The notes below the pieces were generated by a model. That model saw only the letters and a program-made list of their open reading frames with translations. It did not search any database and was not told where the DNA came from. The position numbers were made by a program, and so were the translations under genes. Positions 1 to 9,049 of a stretch of DNA of 64,000 nt are shown here, piece by piece (positions within the stretch are counted from its first letter, which is position 1; the number at the start of each line of letters is the position of its first letter). Origin of the DNA: JADHUC01 sp964623055 (lineage in GTDB: Bacteria > Planctomycetota > Planctomycetia > Pirellulales > Pirellulaceae); assembly GCA_964623055.1 (NCBI GenBank), contig CAZURK010000044.1:1-64000 (forward strand), read 5' to 3'.

Positions 1-64
1 CGTGGGATAGTATTCCAGCCTGTCGTTTTTCCATACTTCCGACAGGCTGGAAGCCTATCCCACG
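1..64. repeat. Palindromic repeat (long hairpin)
   Basis: Two arms pair almost perfectly. Bases 1-10 match 55-64 and bases 13-25 match 40-52, separated by a 2-nt mismatch, with a 14-nt loop at 26-39. The outer arm reads GTGGGATAG and the inner arm TTCCAGCCTGTCG. It lies 57 bp beyond the stop of the minus-strand serine dehydratase gene, so it could act as its transcription terminator, although there is no clear T-run. The element starts at the window edge and may extend further. Similar palindromes are scattered between genes in Pirellulales genomes; that comparison is from memory. Confidence 0.8.
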
Positions 65-120
65 AGTTTTGTCGGGCGCGTCAGGAATGCCCAACCTACA
101 AGAGCAAGAGACGCGAGGTG

Positions 121-1683
121 CTAGTGCATCGCTTTCCCCTCGGCCAACCGAGCCGCAATCCCCTGGGCCGTCTTGCTCACCGCGAGGCCCCCCAGCGCCG
201 TGCATCGCAGTTCGCGCGGCAGGCTTCGGCCAACTTGGTCGGCCGTTTCGATCGCTTCGTCCAGGGGGATGACGGCATCATAGTCGGCCAGCGCCATGTT
301 GGCGGAGGACAGGGCGTTGCTTGCAGCCAGGACGTTTTTGCCCAGGCAAGGCACCTCCACGCGGCTGGCCACCGGATCGCAGATCATGCCGAGAGAACTC
401 TGCAACGCCATCGACGCGGCCGCAATCGCCTGCGATGTGCTACCATTACCCAGCGTCACAAGCGCGGCGGCGGCCATGCTGGCGGCGGCACCACATTCGG
501 CCTGACAACCGGCTACTTCCGCGGCGAACGTTGAACGGGTGGCGATGAACACGCCAATCAAGCCGGCGGCCAACATGGCCTTGGCGACGGGTTCGTCGGG
601 TAGATTCAGTTCGTCGGCCACCGCCACGCATGCGCCGGGCAGCGCGCCGCATGCTCCTGCTGTCGGCGCCGCGACGATGATACCCATCGAACTCTTCACC
701 TCCATCAACGCCGTGATGTAGAGCACGATCCGGTTCAGCGCGCCGGTATCCAGCAACCGACCCGAATCCATTCGCGACTTGAAGACACCGCTCTGATGGC
801 CGAGTATGCGATCCTGATACTCCGTACCGTCGATTCCCTGCTGAATCGAACGACGTAGGATGCGAACGATCTCGGTCATGCGAGCAAGGACTTCGTCCTC
901 GCCCAGTTGGCCTCGTTCCGTTTCGTACTCGACGGCCAGTTGCCATAGTGGTGACTCCCTCTCGCCATCATGGTCAAACATCTCCTCGCAAGTGGAGAAA
1001 GGCACCGTCAGGTTCTTCCGCGACATCACAGGCAAAACGGGCGCCAAGCGATGGACACTGCGAATTGCCGATGTCGCCCGCAGGCTTGCCAACGTCGCCT
1101 CGCCGACGAACTGTTGGGCCTTTACTTGTACCAGTTGTTTGTCCCCGGATTGGCGAAGCAGGATTTCGTCCGCATCGAATACCTCGGCAAGTTCATTTAC
1201 TACCGCGTCGCCATCGCTCGTAGTGAAGACAAGAGTTTCTCGATAGTCGCCGCCGATCGAGGCGGGAAGCCCGTCGATTTCGATGATCTCCATCATGCCG
1301 CCGCCAGTGGAGACAGCGACCAGCGAATGTTGGTCCCGTGCATTACGCAGCGTCAGCCGGTAGGTATTGGGATGCGGATCGCCGGAGTCGACGATCGTGA
1401 TCTGTGCGCGGCCACCTGCCTCTCGAATTGCCTTTGCCGAATCGGGCAGCCGTTCGTCATCGGCCTCCCATCCCAGCAGGCCGCCGAACAGACCCATGTC
1501 CGATCCTTGACTCTCATGCGTCGTGGCCAGCGCCCCGTTGCGGTCGAACTCGACCAGGACTTCCGCGATGTCACCGTCCATCAGGTCGCGAGCCAATCTG
1601 CCGATGCGCAAAGCGGCAGCACAATGAGAACTGGACGGCCCGCGCATGACGGGGCCAATGACGTCGTTGAAGATGCTGATCAT
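121..1683 (-). CDS. sdaA: L-serine ammonia-lyase (L-serine dehydratase), single-chain, 4Fe-4S type
   Basis: This cytoplasmic enzyme deaminates L-serine to pyruvate and ammonia using a 4Fe-4S cluster rather than PLP. The 520-residue product has the N-terminal beta domain, beginning ISIFNDVIGPVMRGPSSSH, and a C-terminal alpha domain. The three expected cluster cysteines are visible: C345 in GACGALPG, and C435 and C446 in ICDPV...VPC, spaced 11 residues apart as in E. coli SdaA. The start at 1683 is preferred over an in-frame start at 1764 because it has an AAAGG ribosome site about 6 nt upstream and gives the canonical N-terminus. It is divergent from the sulfatase gene at 1827 and followed by the palindrome at 1-64. 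Confidence 0.95.
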   Translation of the reverse strand: MISIFNDVIGPVMRGPSSSHCAAALRIGRLARDLMDGDIAEVLVEFDRNGALATTHESQGSDMGLFGGLLGWEADDERLPDSAKAIREAGGRAQITIVDSGDPHPNTYRLTLRNARDQHSLVAVSTGGGMMEIIEIDGLPASIGGDYRETLVFTTSDGDAVVNELAEVFDADEILLRQSGDKQLVQVKAQQFVGEATLASLRATSAIRSVHRLAPVLPVMSRKNLTVPFSTCEEMFDHDGERESPLWQLAVEYETERGQLGEDEVLARMTEIVRILRRSIQQGIDGTEYQDRILGHQSGVFKSRMDSGRLLDTGALNRIVLYITALMEVKSSMGIIVAAPTAGACGALPGACVAVADELNLPDEPVAKAMLAAGLIGVFIATRSTFAAEVAGCQAECGAAASMAAAALVTLGNGSTSQAIAAASMALQSSLGMICDPVASRVEVPCLGKNVLAASNALSSANMALADYDAVIPLDEAIETADQVGRSLPRELRCTALGGLAVSKTAQGIAARLAEGKAMH

Positions 1684-1826
1684 GGCGACCTTTTCTCGGA
1701 CGAAACGAGGATCCCATAGTTTACGTAAGATCGCTCTCTGAGCCCATTGGCCTTCTTGCGACATCCGGACGAGGGATTGTAGGATCTAAGAAACCTTCCG
1801 CGTCAACTGCAAGAGGTAGCCACCCA

Positions 1827-3380
1827 ATGGTTCTGACGCTCATCATCCGCCTTGTGCAACAGCGAACGCAGGTCCTGGCCGCGTTGATCGGAGCAATGGT
1901 ACTGGTGACACCTGACAAGATAGTCGCTGCATCGGACGGCGGTGATGCTAAGCCAAACGTGCTGTTCATTGCGGTGGATGATCTGCGGCCCGAGTTGGGC
2001 TGTTACGGCGTGCGAGAGATCATCGCACCAAGCATCGACGCGCTTGCCGAGCAGGGCGTGACCTTTTCACGAGCGTACTGCCAACAGGCTGTCTGTAATC
2101 CTTCGCGAGTCAGTCTGCTGACAGGGCTGCGGCCGGATTCGGCCAAAGTTTGGGATTTGGTAACCGAGTTTCGAGACACCGTTCCCGACGTGGTCACACT
2201 GCCGCAGCACTTCAAGCAGAACGGCTACTACGCCGTGGGGATGGGAAAGATCTTCCACAATCCGTTTCCGGATCCGGAATCTTGGACGATCCCCGAGCAG
2301 CCGAAGCCCAAGGGGTACGCTTGGCATTCGGAGGAGACTCAAGAGCGTCTGAAGCGGGCTCGGGACGAGGCCCGGCGGGCGGGAATGACCGAGCGGCAAA
2401 TCGGCAATCGAATTCGTGGCCCGGCCACGGACATCGAAGACGTGCCCGACAATCGTCGGTTCGACGGCGCCTTGGGGGATCTTGCTCTGGAACATCTACG
2501 GAAGGCGGACGCCCAGCAGTCACCGTTCTTTCTCGCTGTGGGATTCATCTTGCCCCATCTCCCTTGGACGCCGCCCAGGAAGTACTGGGATCTTTATGAT
2601 CCAGCCGAGATTCCCATGGCGGCGAACGGCTTTCTACCCAAGGGGATGCCAGCCGTAGCCTTCGGCGATAGGTCGATGGGCGGAATGTACGAACTGATGG
2701 ATTGCATGGACATCAAAGATGCACCGAGCCCTTTCATGGGTAGCCTGACCGAGGCCCAGCGTCGACGGCTCAAACACGGTTACTATGCATCGGTCAGTTT
2801 CGTGGACGCACAGATTGGCCGGCTGATAGAGGAATTGAAGCGACTCGGCCTGGAGGACGATACGATCGTCGTGCTCTGGGGCGACCACGGTTGGAAGCTG
2901 GGCGAGCACAACGGATGGTGCAAGCAGACCAACTACGAAATCGACACGCGTTCACCGCTGATCATCGCCGCTCCCGGTGCCAAGGCTAACGGGCAAACCA
3001 GCGACGCACTGGTGGAGTTTCTGGATATCTATCCCACGCTCTGCGAGTTGGCCGGGCTGCCGCTTCCTGACCATCTGGAGGGCAAGAGCATGGCCCCCTT
3101 GCTCGACGATCCCAATCAGCCGTGGAAGACTGCCGCCTTCAGCCAGTTTCCGCGCCGCCACCAGGGCCGCAACTACGCAGGTTACGCCATGCGGACCGAT
3201 CGGTATCGCTACGTCGAATGGATCGACCGCCGAACGCGCGACGTTGTTGCCACCGAGTTGTACGACCACATGAGCGATTCTGCTGAAAACACGAACATTG
3301 CTGGCCAAGCGGAAAACAAACCCCTGCTTGCAAGACTCAGCCGTCAGATGTGGAATACATTACCGCAACCGCCGGACTAA
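1827..3380 (+). CDS. Secreted sulfatase, iduronate-2-sulfatase-like
   Basis: Probable type I sulfatase that hydrolyses sulfate esters on glycans. After a hydrophobic export segment (about residues 14-28) the alkaline-phosphatase-fold domain starts at PNVLFIAVDDLRPELG, with the metal-binding Asp pair at 51-52. The formylglycine motif CNPSR begins at Cys90, giving a C-x-P-S-R sulfatase. The second metal site is in VVLWGDHGWKLGEH. The C-terminal pattern (MRTDRYRYVEW, ELYDH) is typical of iduronate-2-sulfatase relatives in planctomycetes. Length 517 aa is normal. An AAGAGGTAG ribosome site precedes the ATG. The substrate could be iduronate-2-sulfate or another sulfated sugar; sequence alone does not settle this. 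Confidence 0.9.
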   Translation: MVLTLIIRLVQQRTQVLAALIGAMVLVTPDKIVAASDGGDAKPNVLFIAVDDLRPELGCYGVREIIAPSIDALAEQGVTFSRAYCQQAVCNPSRVSLLTGLRPDSAKVWDLVTEFRDTVPDVVTLPQHFKQNGYYAVGMGKIFHNPFPDPESWTIPEQPKPKGYAWHSEETQERLKRARDEARRAGMTERQIGNRIRGPATDIEDVPDNRRFDGALGDLALEHLRKADAQQSPFFLAVGFILPHLPWTPPRKYWDLYDPAEIPMAANGFLPKGMPAVAFGDRSMGGMYELMDCMDIKDAPSPFMGSLTEAQRRRLKHGYYASVSFVDAQIGRLIEELKRLGLEDDTIVVLWGDHGWKLGEHNGWCKQTNYEIDTRSPLIIAAPGAKANGQTSDALVEFLDIYPTLCELAGLPLPDHLEGKSMAPLLDDPNQPWKTAAFSQFPRRHQGRNYAGYAMRTDRYRYVEWIDRRTRDVVATELYDHMSDSAENTNIAGQAENKPLLARLSRQMWNTLPQPPD

Positions 3381-3544
3381 GTTCCTCGCGGCGTCAACGT
3401 CGGCACGCGATCTTCCGAAATCGCGGGGACGTCCTGCTGACACTGTCCTGGAGAACACAAGGTTGATTCCCCGTTTTTCCTAAGACCCTCCGGTTTCACG
3501 ATCGCCACGACAGAACCTGGTACTGCATCGAGGAGATGACACCT

Positions 3545-5446
3545 ATGAACTCGCAAGCGAAGCATCCATTACGCCGCCAGCAAACGCTACTCGTGTGTGT
3601 CGGCATTTTGGCGCTGTCATTCACTAGCATTTGCACGGGAGCACAAGGTGAGAGGCCAGCAGTTCCCGTCATCAAGGACGGTGAAGCGCAGATCGTTCCT
3701 GAATTCAAAGACCCCGATTTGTGGGTCCGCCACGATCTCTGGGTCGAAACGGAGTTCGATTCCGACGATGATGGCAAACCAGACCGCATGCACGTGGCCG
3801 TCACCCGGCCTCGGCAAACCGAGTCCGAGGGGCTCAAACTCCCGGTGATCTACGTGTCGAGCCCTTACTTCGCGGGGACCATTCCAAAAGTGAAGGAGTA
3901 CTTTTGGAACCCTCGGCACGAACTCGGCGCCACTCCGCCGAAGCGAAAGGTGGCTCCTCCGTTCAAACGCAGGGGCGTGCGTCCCATCATCTCCAAGTCG
4001 CATCTAAATGACTGGGTGCCGCGTGGCTTTGTTGTCGTCCACTCGTCGTCGCCAGGAACTGGGCTTTCGCAAGGTTGCCCCACCGTCGGCGGTGACAACG
4101 AATCGCTCGCGCCGAAAGCCGTTATTGATTGGCTGGGCGGTCGCGCGCCCGGATACACCACGCCCGACGGCGATGAAGAGGTTGTCGCCTACTGGTCTAC
4201 CGGAAAGGTAGGAATGACAGGCACGTCCTACAACGGGACGATCCCACTGGCCGCTGCGACCACCGGCGTCGACGGCCTGGAAGCGATCATTCCCATCGCG
4301 CCAAATACGTCGTACTACCACTACTATCGCTCCCATGGATTGGTCCGCCACCCGTACGGATATATGGGCGAGGACATCGACTGCCTCTACGACTACATCC
4401 ACAGCGGCAATCCAGAAAAACGCGAGCACTGCGACTGCACTGTTCGGGACAAAGAGATGGCCAATGGATTCGATCGGGTGACCGGCGACTACAACGACTT
4501 CTGGGCTGGTCGAGACTATCTTAACGACCTGGTCCCGATGAAAGCCGCCACGTTGATGGCCCACGCATTCAACGACTGGAACGTCATGCCGGAACACAGC
4601 GTGCGAATCTATCAAGCGCTCAAAGCCAAAGGCGTCCCGGTCCAGGCGTACTTCCACCAGGGAGGTCATGGTGGGGCGCCTCCGATGAAGATGATGAATC
4701 GATGGTTTACTCGCTATCTGCACGGCGTCGAAAACGGCGTCGAGAAAGACTCGCGGGTCTGGATTGCTCGCGAGAACGCCGATAGAGCCAAACCGACTGC
4801 CTACGAAGACTACCCGAACCCTGGGGCGTCTCCTGTCTCGCTGTATCTTGTCGGCGGCAGCCCGGAGCAGGGACGGCTCAGCCCCGTCTCGATGCCCAAG
4901 CAGGGCACCGAAACGCTGGTAGACAACTTTTCGTTTAGCGGCGCCGCACTGGCAAAGGCCGAATGGACAGAACATCGCCTGATCTACGTGACCTCGAAGC
5001 TGACTGAAGCGGTTCACCTGTCAGGCACTCCGCGTATCACCATCCGACTAGCTAGCAGCAAACCCGCCGCCAACTTGTCGGTCTGGCTTGTATCTCTGCC
5101 GTGGAACGAGTCCAGGAACGCAAAGATTACGGACAATATTATCACGCGCGGCTGGGCCGATCCTCAGAATCATCGCTCGCTCACTGAAAGCGAAACCCTC
5201 GTGCCGGGCCAGTTCTACGAAATGGGCTTCGATCTCCAGCCGGACGACCAGATCATCCCTAAAGGGCAGCAGATTGGCCTGATGATTTTCTCGAGCGACC
5301 GCGACTTCACGCTCTGGCCCACGCCGGGCACGGAGTTGACGGTCGACCTGGACGCAACATCCATCGAGCTGCCGGTGCTGGGCGGTTCCGAGGCATTTGC
5401 GAAAGCCCTTGGGAAAGAGCCAAGCGAGCCAGATGCCACGGAATGA
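3545..5446 (+). CDS. Secreted S15-family hydrolase (X-Pro dipeptidyl-peptidase / CocE-NonD type)
   Basis: Serine hydrolase of the S15 family, 633 aa, with a signal peptide (hydrophobic core about residues 15-32). The nucleophile elbow GTSYNG places the serine at about 228. Candidate Asp (AFNDWNVMPEH) and His (HQGGHGGAP) triad members follow in the right order. The last 220 residues, from SPVSLYLVGG, match the jelly-roll C-terminal domain of PepX/CocE proteins. The start at 3545 is chosen because AGGAG lies 9 nt upstream; an ATG at 3536 directly abuts that site. It sits between two sulfatase genes, so it may be co-transcribed with them. Peptidase versus ester or acyl hydrolase activity cannot be decided from sequence. 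Confidence 0.85.
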   Translation: MNSQAKHPLRRQQTLLVCVGILALSFTSICTGAQGERPAVPVIKDGEAQIVPEFKDPDLWVRHDLWVETEFDSDDDGKPDRMHVAVTRPRQTESEGLKLPVIYVSSPYFAGTIPKVKEYFWNPRHELGATPPKRKVAPPFKRRGVRPIISKSHLNDWVPRGFVVVHSSSPGTGLSQGCPTVGGDNESLAPKAVIDWLGGRAPGYTTPDGDEEVVAYWSTGKVGMTGTSYNGTIPLAAATTGVDGLEAIIPIAPNTSYYHYYRSHGLVRHPYGYMGEDIDCLYDYIHSGNPEKREHCDCTVRDKEMANGFDRVTGDYNDFWAGRDYLNDLVPMKAATLMAHAFNDWNVMPEHSVRIYQALKAKGVPVQAYFHQGGHGGAPPMKMMNRWFTRYLHGVENGVEKDSRVWIARENADRAKPTAYEDYPNPGASPVSLYLVGGSPEQGRLSPVSMPKQGTETLVDNFSFSGAALAKAEWTEHRLIYVTSKLTEAVHLSGTPRITIRLASSKPAANLSVWLVSLPWNESRNAKITDNIITRGWADPQNHRSLTESETLVPGQFYEMGFDLQPDDQIIPKGQQIGLMIFSSDRDFTLWPTPGTELTVDLDATSIELPVLGGSEAFAKALGKEPSEPDATE

Positions 5447-5476
5447 CGGCGACCCTACAAATAAATTGGGAAAACG

Positions 5477-7219
5477 ATGAACACCTCTCGGGAACATGTG
5501 AGCCTCGCGTTGACCGTGCTCGTTGTCATGCTGGCGACAGCGCGGGATGCGTCGGCCGACAAGCCGCAGCATCCCAATGTGCTGTTCATCTCTGTCGATG
5601 ATCTCAATGACTGGACGGGCTGCCTCGGCGGGCACCCTCAGGCGAAGACACCGAATATCGATCGGCTCGCGGCCAGCGGAGTTCTGTTCACGAATGCCCA
5701 TTGTCCGGCCCCCGCCTGCAATCCCTCACGCACGGCCATCATGACGGGAATCTCGCCGCACAAGTCCGGTCTGTATGACAACCGTCAGAAGATGCGGCAA
5801 ATCCTCCCTGATGCCGAGCTGTTGCCGAAATATTTCGCTACTCACGGCTACTGGGCGGGTGGGTCTGGGAAGATTCTGCACTACTTCATCGATGCACAAT
5901 CGTGGGATGAATACTACCCGGCAAAGGAGACGGAAGATCCGTTTCCTCGTACTCTGTATCCGGAACAACGGCCTGTCAGTTTGCCTCGCGGTGGCCCTTG
6001 GCAGTATGTCGAAACCGACTGGGGACCGCTGGATGCGACGGACGAGGAGTTTGGCGGCGATTGGCTCGTCTCGAAATGGATCGGTGAACAACTTCGGAAA
6101 CGGCACGACAAGCCGTTCTTCCTGGCATGCGGCATCTATCGGCCCCATGAGCCGTGGTTTGTTCCGAAGAAGTACTTTGATCTTTTCCCCATCGAGGACA
6201 TTCAACTGCCACCGGGCTACAAGGAGGATGATCTCGATGATCTTCCCCCCGCCGGTAAGCGTCGCGGCCCCAATCGCTATTTCGCCCATATCCGAGCCCA
6301 CAAGCAGTGGAAGGAGGGAATTCGGGGCTACCTGGCGTCGATCGCATTTGCCGATGCCATGGTCGGTCGCGTTATCGACTCGCTCGAAAGCGGTCCGAAT
6401 CGCGACAATACGATCGTCGTGCTGTGGAGCGATCACGGTTGGCATCTGGGCGAGAAGCAGCACTGGCAGAAGTTCACGGCTTGGCGAGTCTGCACTCGTG
6501 TTCCGCTGATTGTGCGAGTTCCCGCAGGAACTTCGGGACTGCCAGCCGGCACGCGCCCTGGAAGCACCTGCGCATGGCCGGTCAATCTTCTAAGTCTGTT
6601 CCCAACACTGACTGAACTGGCCGGTCTGCCACATAAGCCGGACAACGACGGGCCCAGTATCGTTCCGCTCCTCAGAAACCCGAAAGCAGACTGGCCTCAC
6701 GTTTCCATTACGTACCTGTCTGAACCCGGCAGTTATGGGCTCAGTGAGGAGCGTTGGCGGTATATCCACTACGCGAACGGTGACGAAGAGCTTTATGACT
6801 GCCAACAAGATCCCTATGAATGGACGAACCTCGGGGCCGCCGCGGATCACGCGGCCAGGCTGGAGGAATTTCGGGCACTGGCACCGCAGACATTTGCACC
6901 ACGGGTGCCGCCCACGGACGAATCGCTGCCGAAACTGAAGTGGCACGCGGCTGCCGGGTCACCGGCGCCGGCCTCGAAGCCGGATGGCGACCCGTTCGAC
7001 GTTGTCTTCTTCAACGAGCGCAGGGATCCAGTCAATCTCCACTGGATGGACCGCCAAGGAAAGCCAAAACCCTACGGCGCCGTCGCTCCCGGCCAGCGCA
7101 AGCGTCAGAGAACTCGCCCAGGTGCAGTGTGGCTCATAACCGACTCACAGGACAAACCTCTTGGGCACTTCATCGTCGATGATCGCACTGCCCGGGCCCT
7201 CATCCCGGAGAGTGAATGA
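5477..7219 (+). CDS. Secreted sulfatase with C-terminal VHL-beta-like domain
   Basis: Type I sulfatase of 580 aa with a signal peptide (residues 1-27). The catalytic domain begins at HPNVLFISVDDLNDW, with metal Asps at 41-42. Formylglycine motif CNPSR begins at Cys81, and the metal-binding DHGWHLGEK segment is present. The sulfatase fold ends near residue 460. After a Pro/Ala linker, residues about 506-580 (VVFFNERRDPVNLHW, KPKPYGAVAPG, AVWLITDSQ, GHFIVDD) follow the strand pattern of the von Hippel-Lindau beta domain, including the QPYPTLPPG-like turn and the WLF-like strand. The VHL match is my own by-eye alignment. It is 30 bp downstream of the S15 hydrolase and probably in the same transcript. 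Confidence 0.88.
   Translation: MNTSREHVSLALTVLVVMLATARDASADKPQHPNVLFISVDDLNDWTGCLGGHPQAKTPNIDRLAASGVLFTNAHCPAPACNPSRTAIMTGISPHKSGLYDNRQKMRQILPDAELLPKYFATHGYWAGGSGKILHYFIDAQSWDEYYPAKETEDPFPRTLYPEQRPVSLPRGGPWQYVETDWGPLDATDEEFGGDWLVSKWIGEQLRKRHDKPFFLACGIYRPHEPWFVPKKYFDLFPIEDIQLPPGYKEDDLDDLPPAGKRRGPNRYFAHIRAHKQWKEGIRGYLASIAFADAMVGRVIDSLESGPNRDNTIVVLWSDHGWHLGEKQHWQKFTAWRVCTRVPLIVRVPAGTSGLPAGTRPGSTCAWPVNLLSLFPTLTELAGLPHKPDNDGPSIVPLLRNPKADWPHVSITYLSEPGSYGLSEERWRYIHYANGDEELYDCQQDPYEWTNLGAAADHAARLEEFRALAPQTFAPRVPPTDESLPKLKWHAAAGSPAPASKPDGDPFDVVFFNERRDPVNLHWMDRQGKPKPYGAVAPGQRKRQRTRPGAVWLITDSQDKPLGHFIVDDRTARALIPESE
6992..7216 (+). other. VHL-beta-like domain region within the sulfatase gene
   Basis: This region encodes residues 506-580 of the upstream sulfatase. 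It matches the human VHL beta domain pattern in order: an F-x-N strand, a W strand, G-x-P-x-P-Y before a P-G turn, a W-L-I/F strand, and a closing I/L-V-D/N segment. The Tyr in KPYG lines up with VHL Tyr98 and the Trp in AVWLI with Trp117. The His of VHL that helps bind hydroxyproline appears to be Ala here, so HIF-like hydroxyproline recognition should not be assumed. Confidence 0.65.
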
Positions 7220-7263
7220 TCAATGGTCTATAGGTCGTTCCGTTACCTGGAGGCGTCAATCAC

Positions 7264-7410
7264 ATGTTTCGAGTCTTCTTGTCGATAGGGCTATTTGGCT
7301 TCTTCACCATCATCGCTATTGCGGCTGGATCGTCTTCTGCCGCAGAGCGGCCAAACGTACTGTTTGTGATTGTGGACGACTTGCGCCCGGAGCTGGGAGA
7401 CCAACTCAAC
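7264..7410 (+). pseudogene. Sulfatase N-terminal remnant
   Basis: A ribosome site (GGAGG) and ATG begin a signal peptide followed by ERPNVLFVIVDDLRPELG, the standard start of an iduronate-2-sulfatase-like domain. Homology stops after about 49 codons, where CYG and the rest of the fold should follow. The frame continues into unrelated sequence up to 7620. The matching C-terminal end of a sulfatase appears at 9050-9271. The central part, probably more than 1 kb and including the formylglycine motif, is absent, so no active enzyme can be made. Confidence 0.8.
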
Positions 7411-7620
7411 ACGCTCGCCAAAGAGTTGCTAGCTAGCGACGGCAAACGTGGAGCGAGAAAAGCCCACGGCGGCGGCCCCGCCATCGCCGTGGTGACAGGA
7501 GCCAAGTCGAAAGGCGACGCGATCGACACCCTACTCATCTACCACACAGCCGCCGCCCCGCTGACCTGCCCCAAGTGCATCCAGCCCCGCAAGAAAGCGA
7601 AGGGCGGCCAGCGATTTTGA
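7411..7620 (+). CDS. Unidentified 69-codon tail fused in frame to the sulfatase remnant
   Basis: The frame of the sulfatase remnant continues for 69 codons plus a stop with no sulfatase similarity. It contains GGGPAIAVVTGAKSKGDAID and a lysine-rich end with a CPKC pair. It ends 2 bp before the stop of the opposite-strand DUF4062 gene. I do not recognise it. It may be the 3' end of a gene carried in with the DUF4062 gene, now joined by chance to the sulfatase signal peptide. A 118-residue fusion could still be translated and exported. Confidence 0.4.
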   Translation, partial: TLAKELLASDGKRGARKAHGGGPAIAVVTGAKSKGDAIDTLLIYHTAAAPLTCPKCIQPRKKAKGGQRF

Positions 7621-7622
7621 AT

Positions 7623-8813
7623 TCAGACTGCGCCCCGCCCGTCACTTCCATGCATGTTCTTCTTAGCGGCCCAATTGGACCAGCTTGCCATATTCTCTGG
7701 GTTCAACTCCGGTCGCATTTCGACCGGAAGGTTGGTGTAGTGACGGGCACAGTTCATCCAACAGGAGTCGTTGATCGTCGCAAACACCTCTGGGCTCGCA
7801 CCAGAAAAAGTGTGCTGTTTCCAGTATTCCTGAAACGCCTCGGCGCGAGGATCGTCGGTGATGATCAAGCCGCTGGCCATAGCCGAGGTAGCGATTTCTG
7901 CCAATGATTCGGGCGAAAGTGACTCAGCCTCTGTGAAAGCCCAGTTGTGCGTTGAAATGCGTAGGACGCCGTTGGGGCCAACGCCGGGATGGGAAAGGTT
8001 GTTGCGCGACATCGCATCGCTTGAGAGGGCCGACAAATACGCCGCAAACGCAAAGCTGTGTGCTGAATGAATTCGTAGCTGAAAAGAGTAGAGCCAGGCC
8101 GCCAACGACGGCATATCAACCTCCGCGTTATACGTCCATTTGTTCCACTTGAGCGTTACCGGTACGGACGCCGCCGGAGTCGGGCCCGCATCGGAAGCAG
8201 CACTTGCGTCAATCTGCGCGTTCTTCACGCGGATTTCTTGCTCAAGTTGATGAACACGTTGTGCCAGTTCGTATTTCTCTGATTTCAGGCTCTGCACTTC
8301 CATTTCAATATCGCCGCGGACCCAACCGGGACGAGGGATTATCGCAATTGCCTTTGCCAATGAAGCAACAACTTTCGTGCTCAAATCAGACTTGTCACGC
8401 CAAAACGTGACTTGGTGCGTGTCAGTCACCTTTTTGCGGAATGCTCGTAGCAGCCGTTGGGCCTTTGCCGTCTTTTCTACCACTCCGGCTGGGAGTTTAT
8501 CGATGTCTTCGTGTATGAACGCAAGGATCGGCACACCCTTGGATGATGCGTAATCAAATTCGCGTTCGACAAAACTCACGCCGACTTCACTGAGCGTCCC
8601 GTATCTTCCGGCTAAGACGAGCACGAAGTAATCCGACAGGTCAATCGTTCGCTCAATCACCGTCCAGCTGTCCTCGGCGTCCGAGCCGAACAACTCCATC
8701 CCCGCTGGGAAATGCCCCATTGCTTGGATTGCATTCGCGATTTCGTCCCGCTCAGGGCGCAGGTCCGCATAGGTGGAGCTTATGAAACTCTGAAATCGCT
8801 TCTTAAGTGCCAT
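7623..8813 (-). CDS. DUF4062 (TIR-like) domain protein, putative defence or signalling gene
   Basis: The 396-residue product begins ALKKRFQSFISSTYADL, followed by RPERDEIANAIQ and a Y-F-V-L-V-L-A-G-R-Y-G-T segment. This is the signature of DUF4062, a TIR/SEFIR-like fold at the N-terminus of many bacterial NLR-like and other suspected immune proteins. Residues about 155-190 are predicted coiled coil (LKSEKYELAQRVHQLEQEI). The rest is an alpha-rich region I cannot place. The start at 8813 is chosen because the domain begins there; upstream in-frame sequence to 9044 does not look like protein. It sits inside the scar of a sulfatase gene and is opposite in strand to its neighbours, which suggests acquisition. 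No partner gene is visible. Confidence 0.82.
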   Translation of the reverse strand: MALKKRFQSFISSTYADLRPERDEIANAIQAMGHFPAGMELFGSDAEDSWTVIERTIDLSDYFVLVLAGRYGTLSEVGVSFVEREFDYASSKGVPILAFIHEDIDKLPAGVVEKTAKAQRLLRAFRKKVTDTHQVTFWRDKSDLSTKVVASLAKAIAIIPRPGWVRGDIEMEVQSLKSEKYELAQRVHQLEQEIRVKNAQIDASAASDAGPTPAASVPVTLKWNKWTYNAEVDMPSLAAWLYSFQLRIHSAHSFAFAAYLSALSSDAMSRNNLSHPGVGPNGVLRISTHNWAFTEAESLSPESLAEIATSAMASGLIITDDPRAEAFQEYWKQHTFSGASPEVFATINDSCWMNCARHYTNLPVEMRPELNPENMASWSNWAAKKNMHGSDGRGAV

Positions 8814-9049
8814 GGTGTCTCGGTGGCTAACGGAGTGCAGGCAAGACAGCCGGGAACTCAACATGGCGAGCTGGCTACTTGCTGGGCCCATTATATGCGG
8901 GGGGCAAACGAAAGGCCACACGGACGATACTGGGAATTGACGAACACGAGGCCAATACATACCATTTGGGTCCTTTCTGGCTTGGTTCCGGCCAAGAGCC
9001 CTACGGGAACCCTGCAAGTTTTTCTGTGTCTTAACACGTCTCATTTTTC

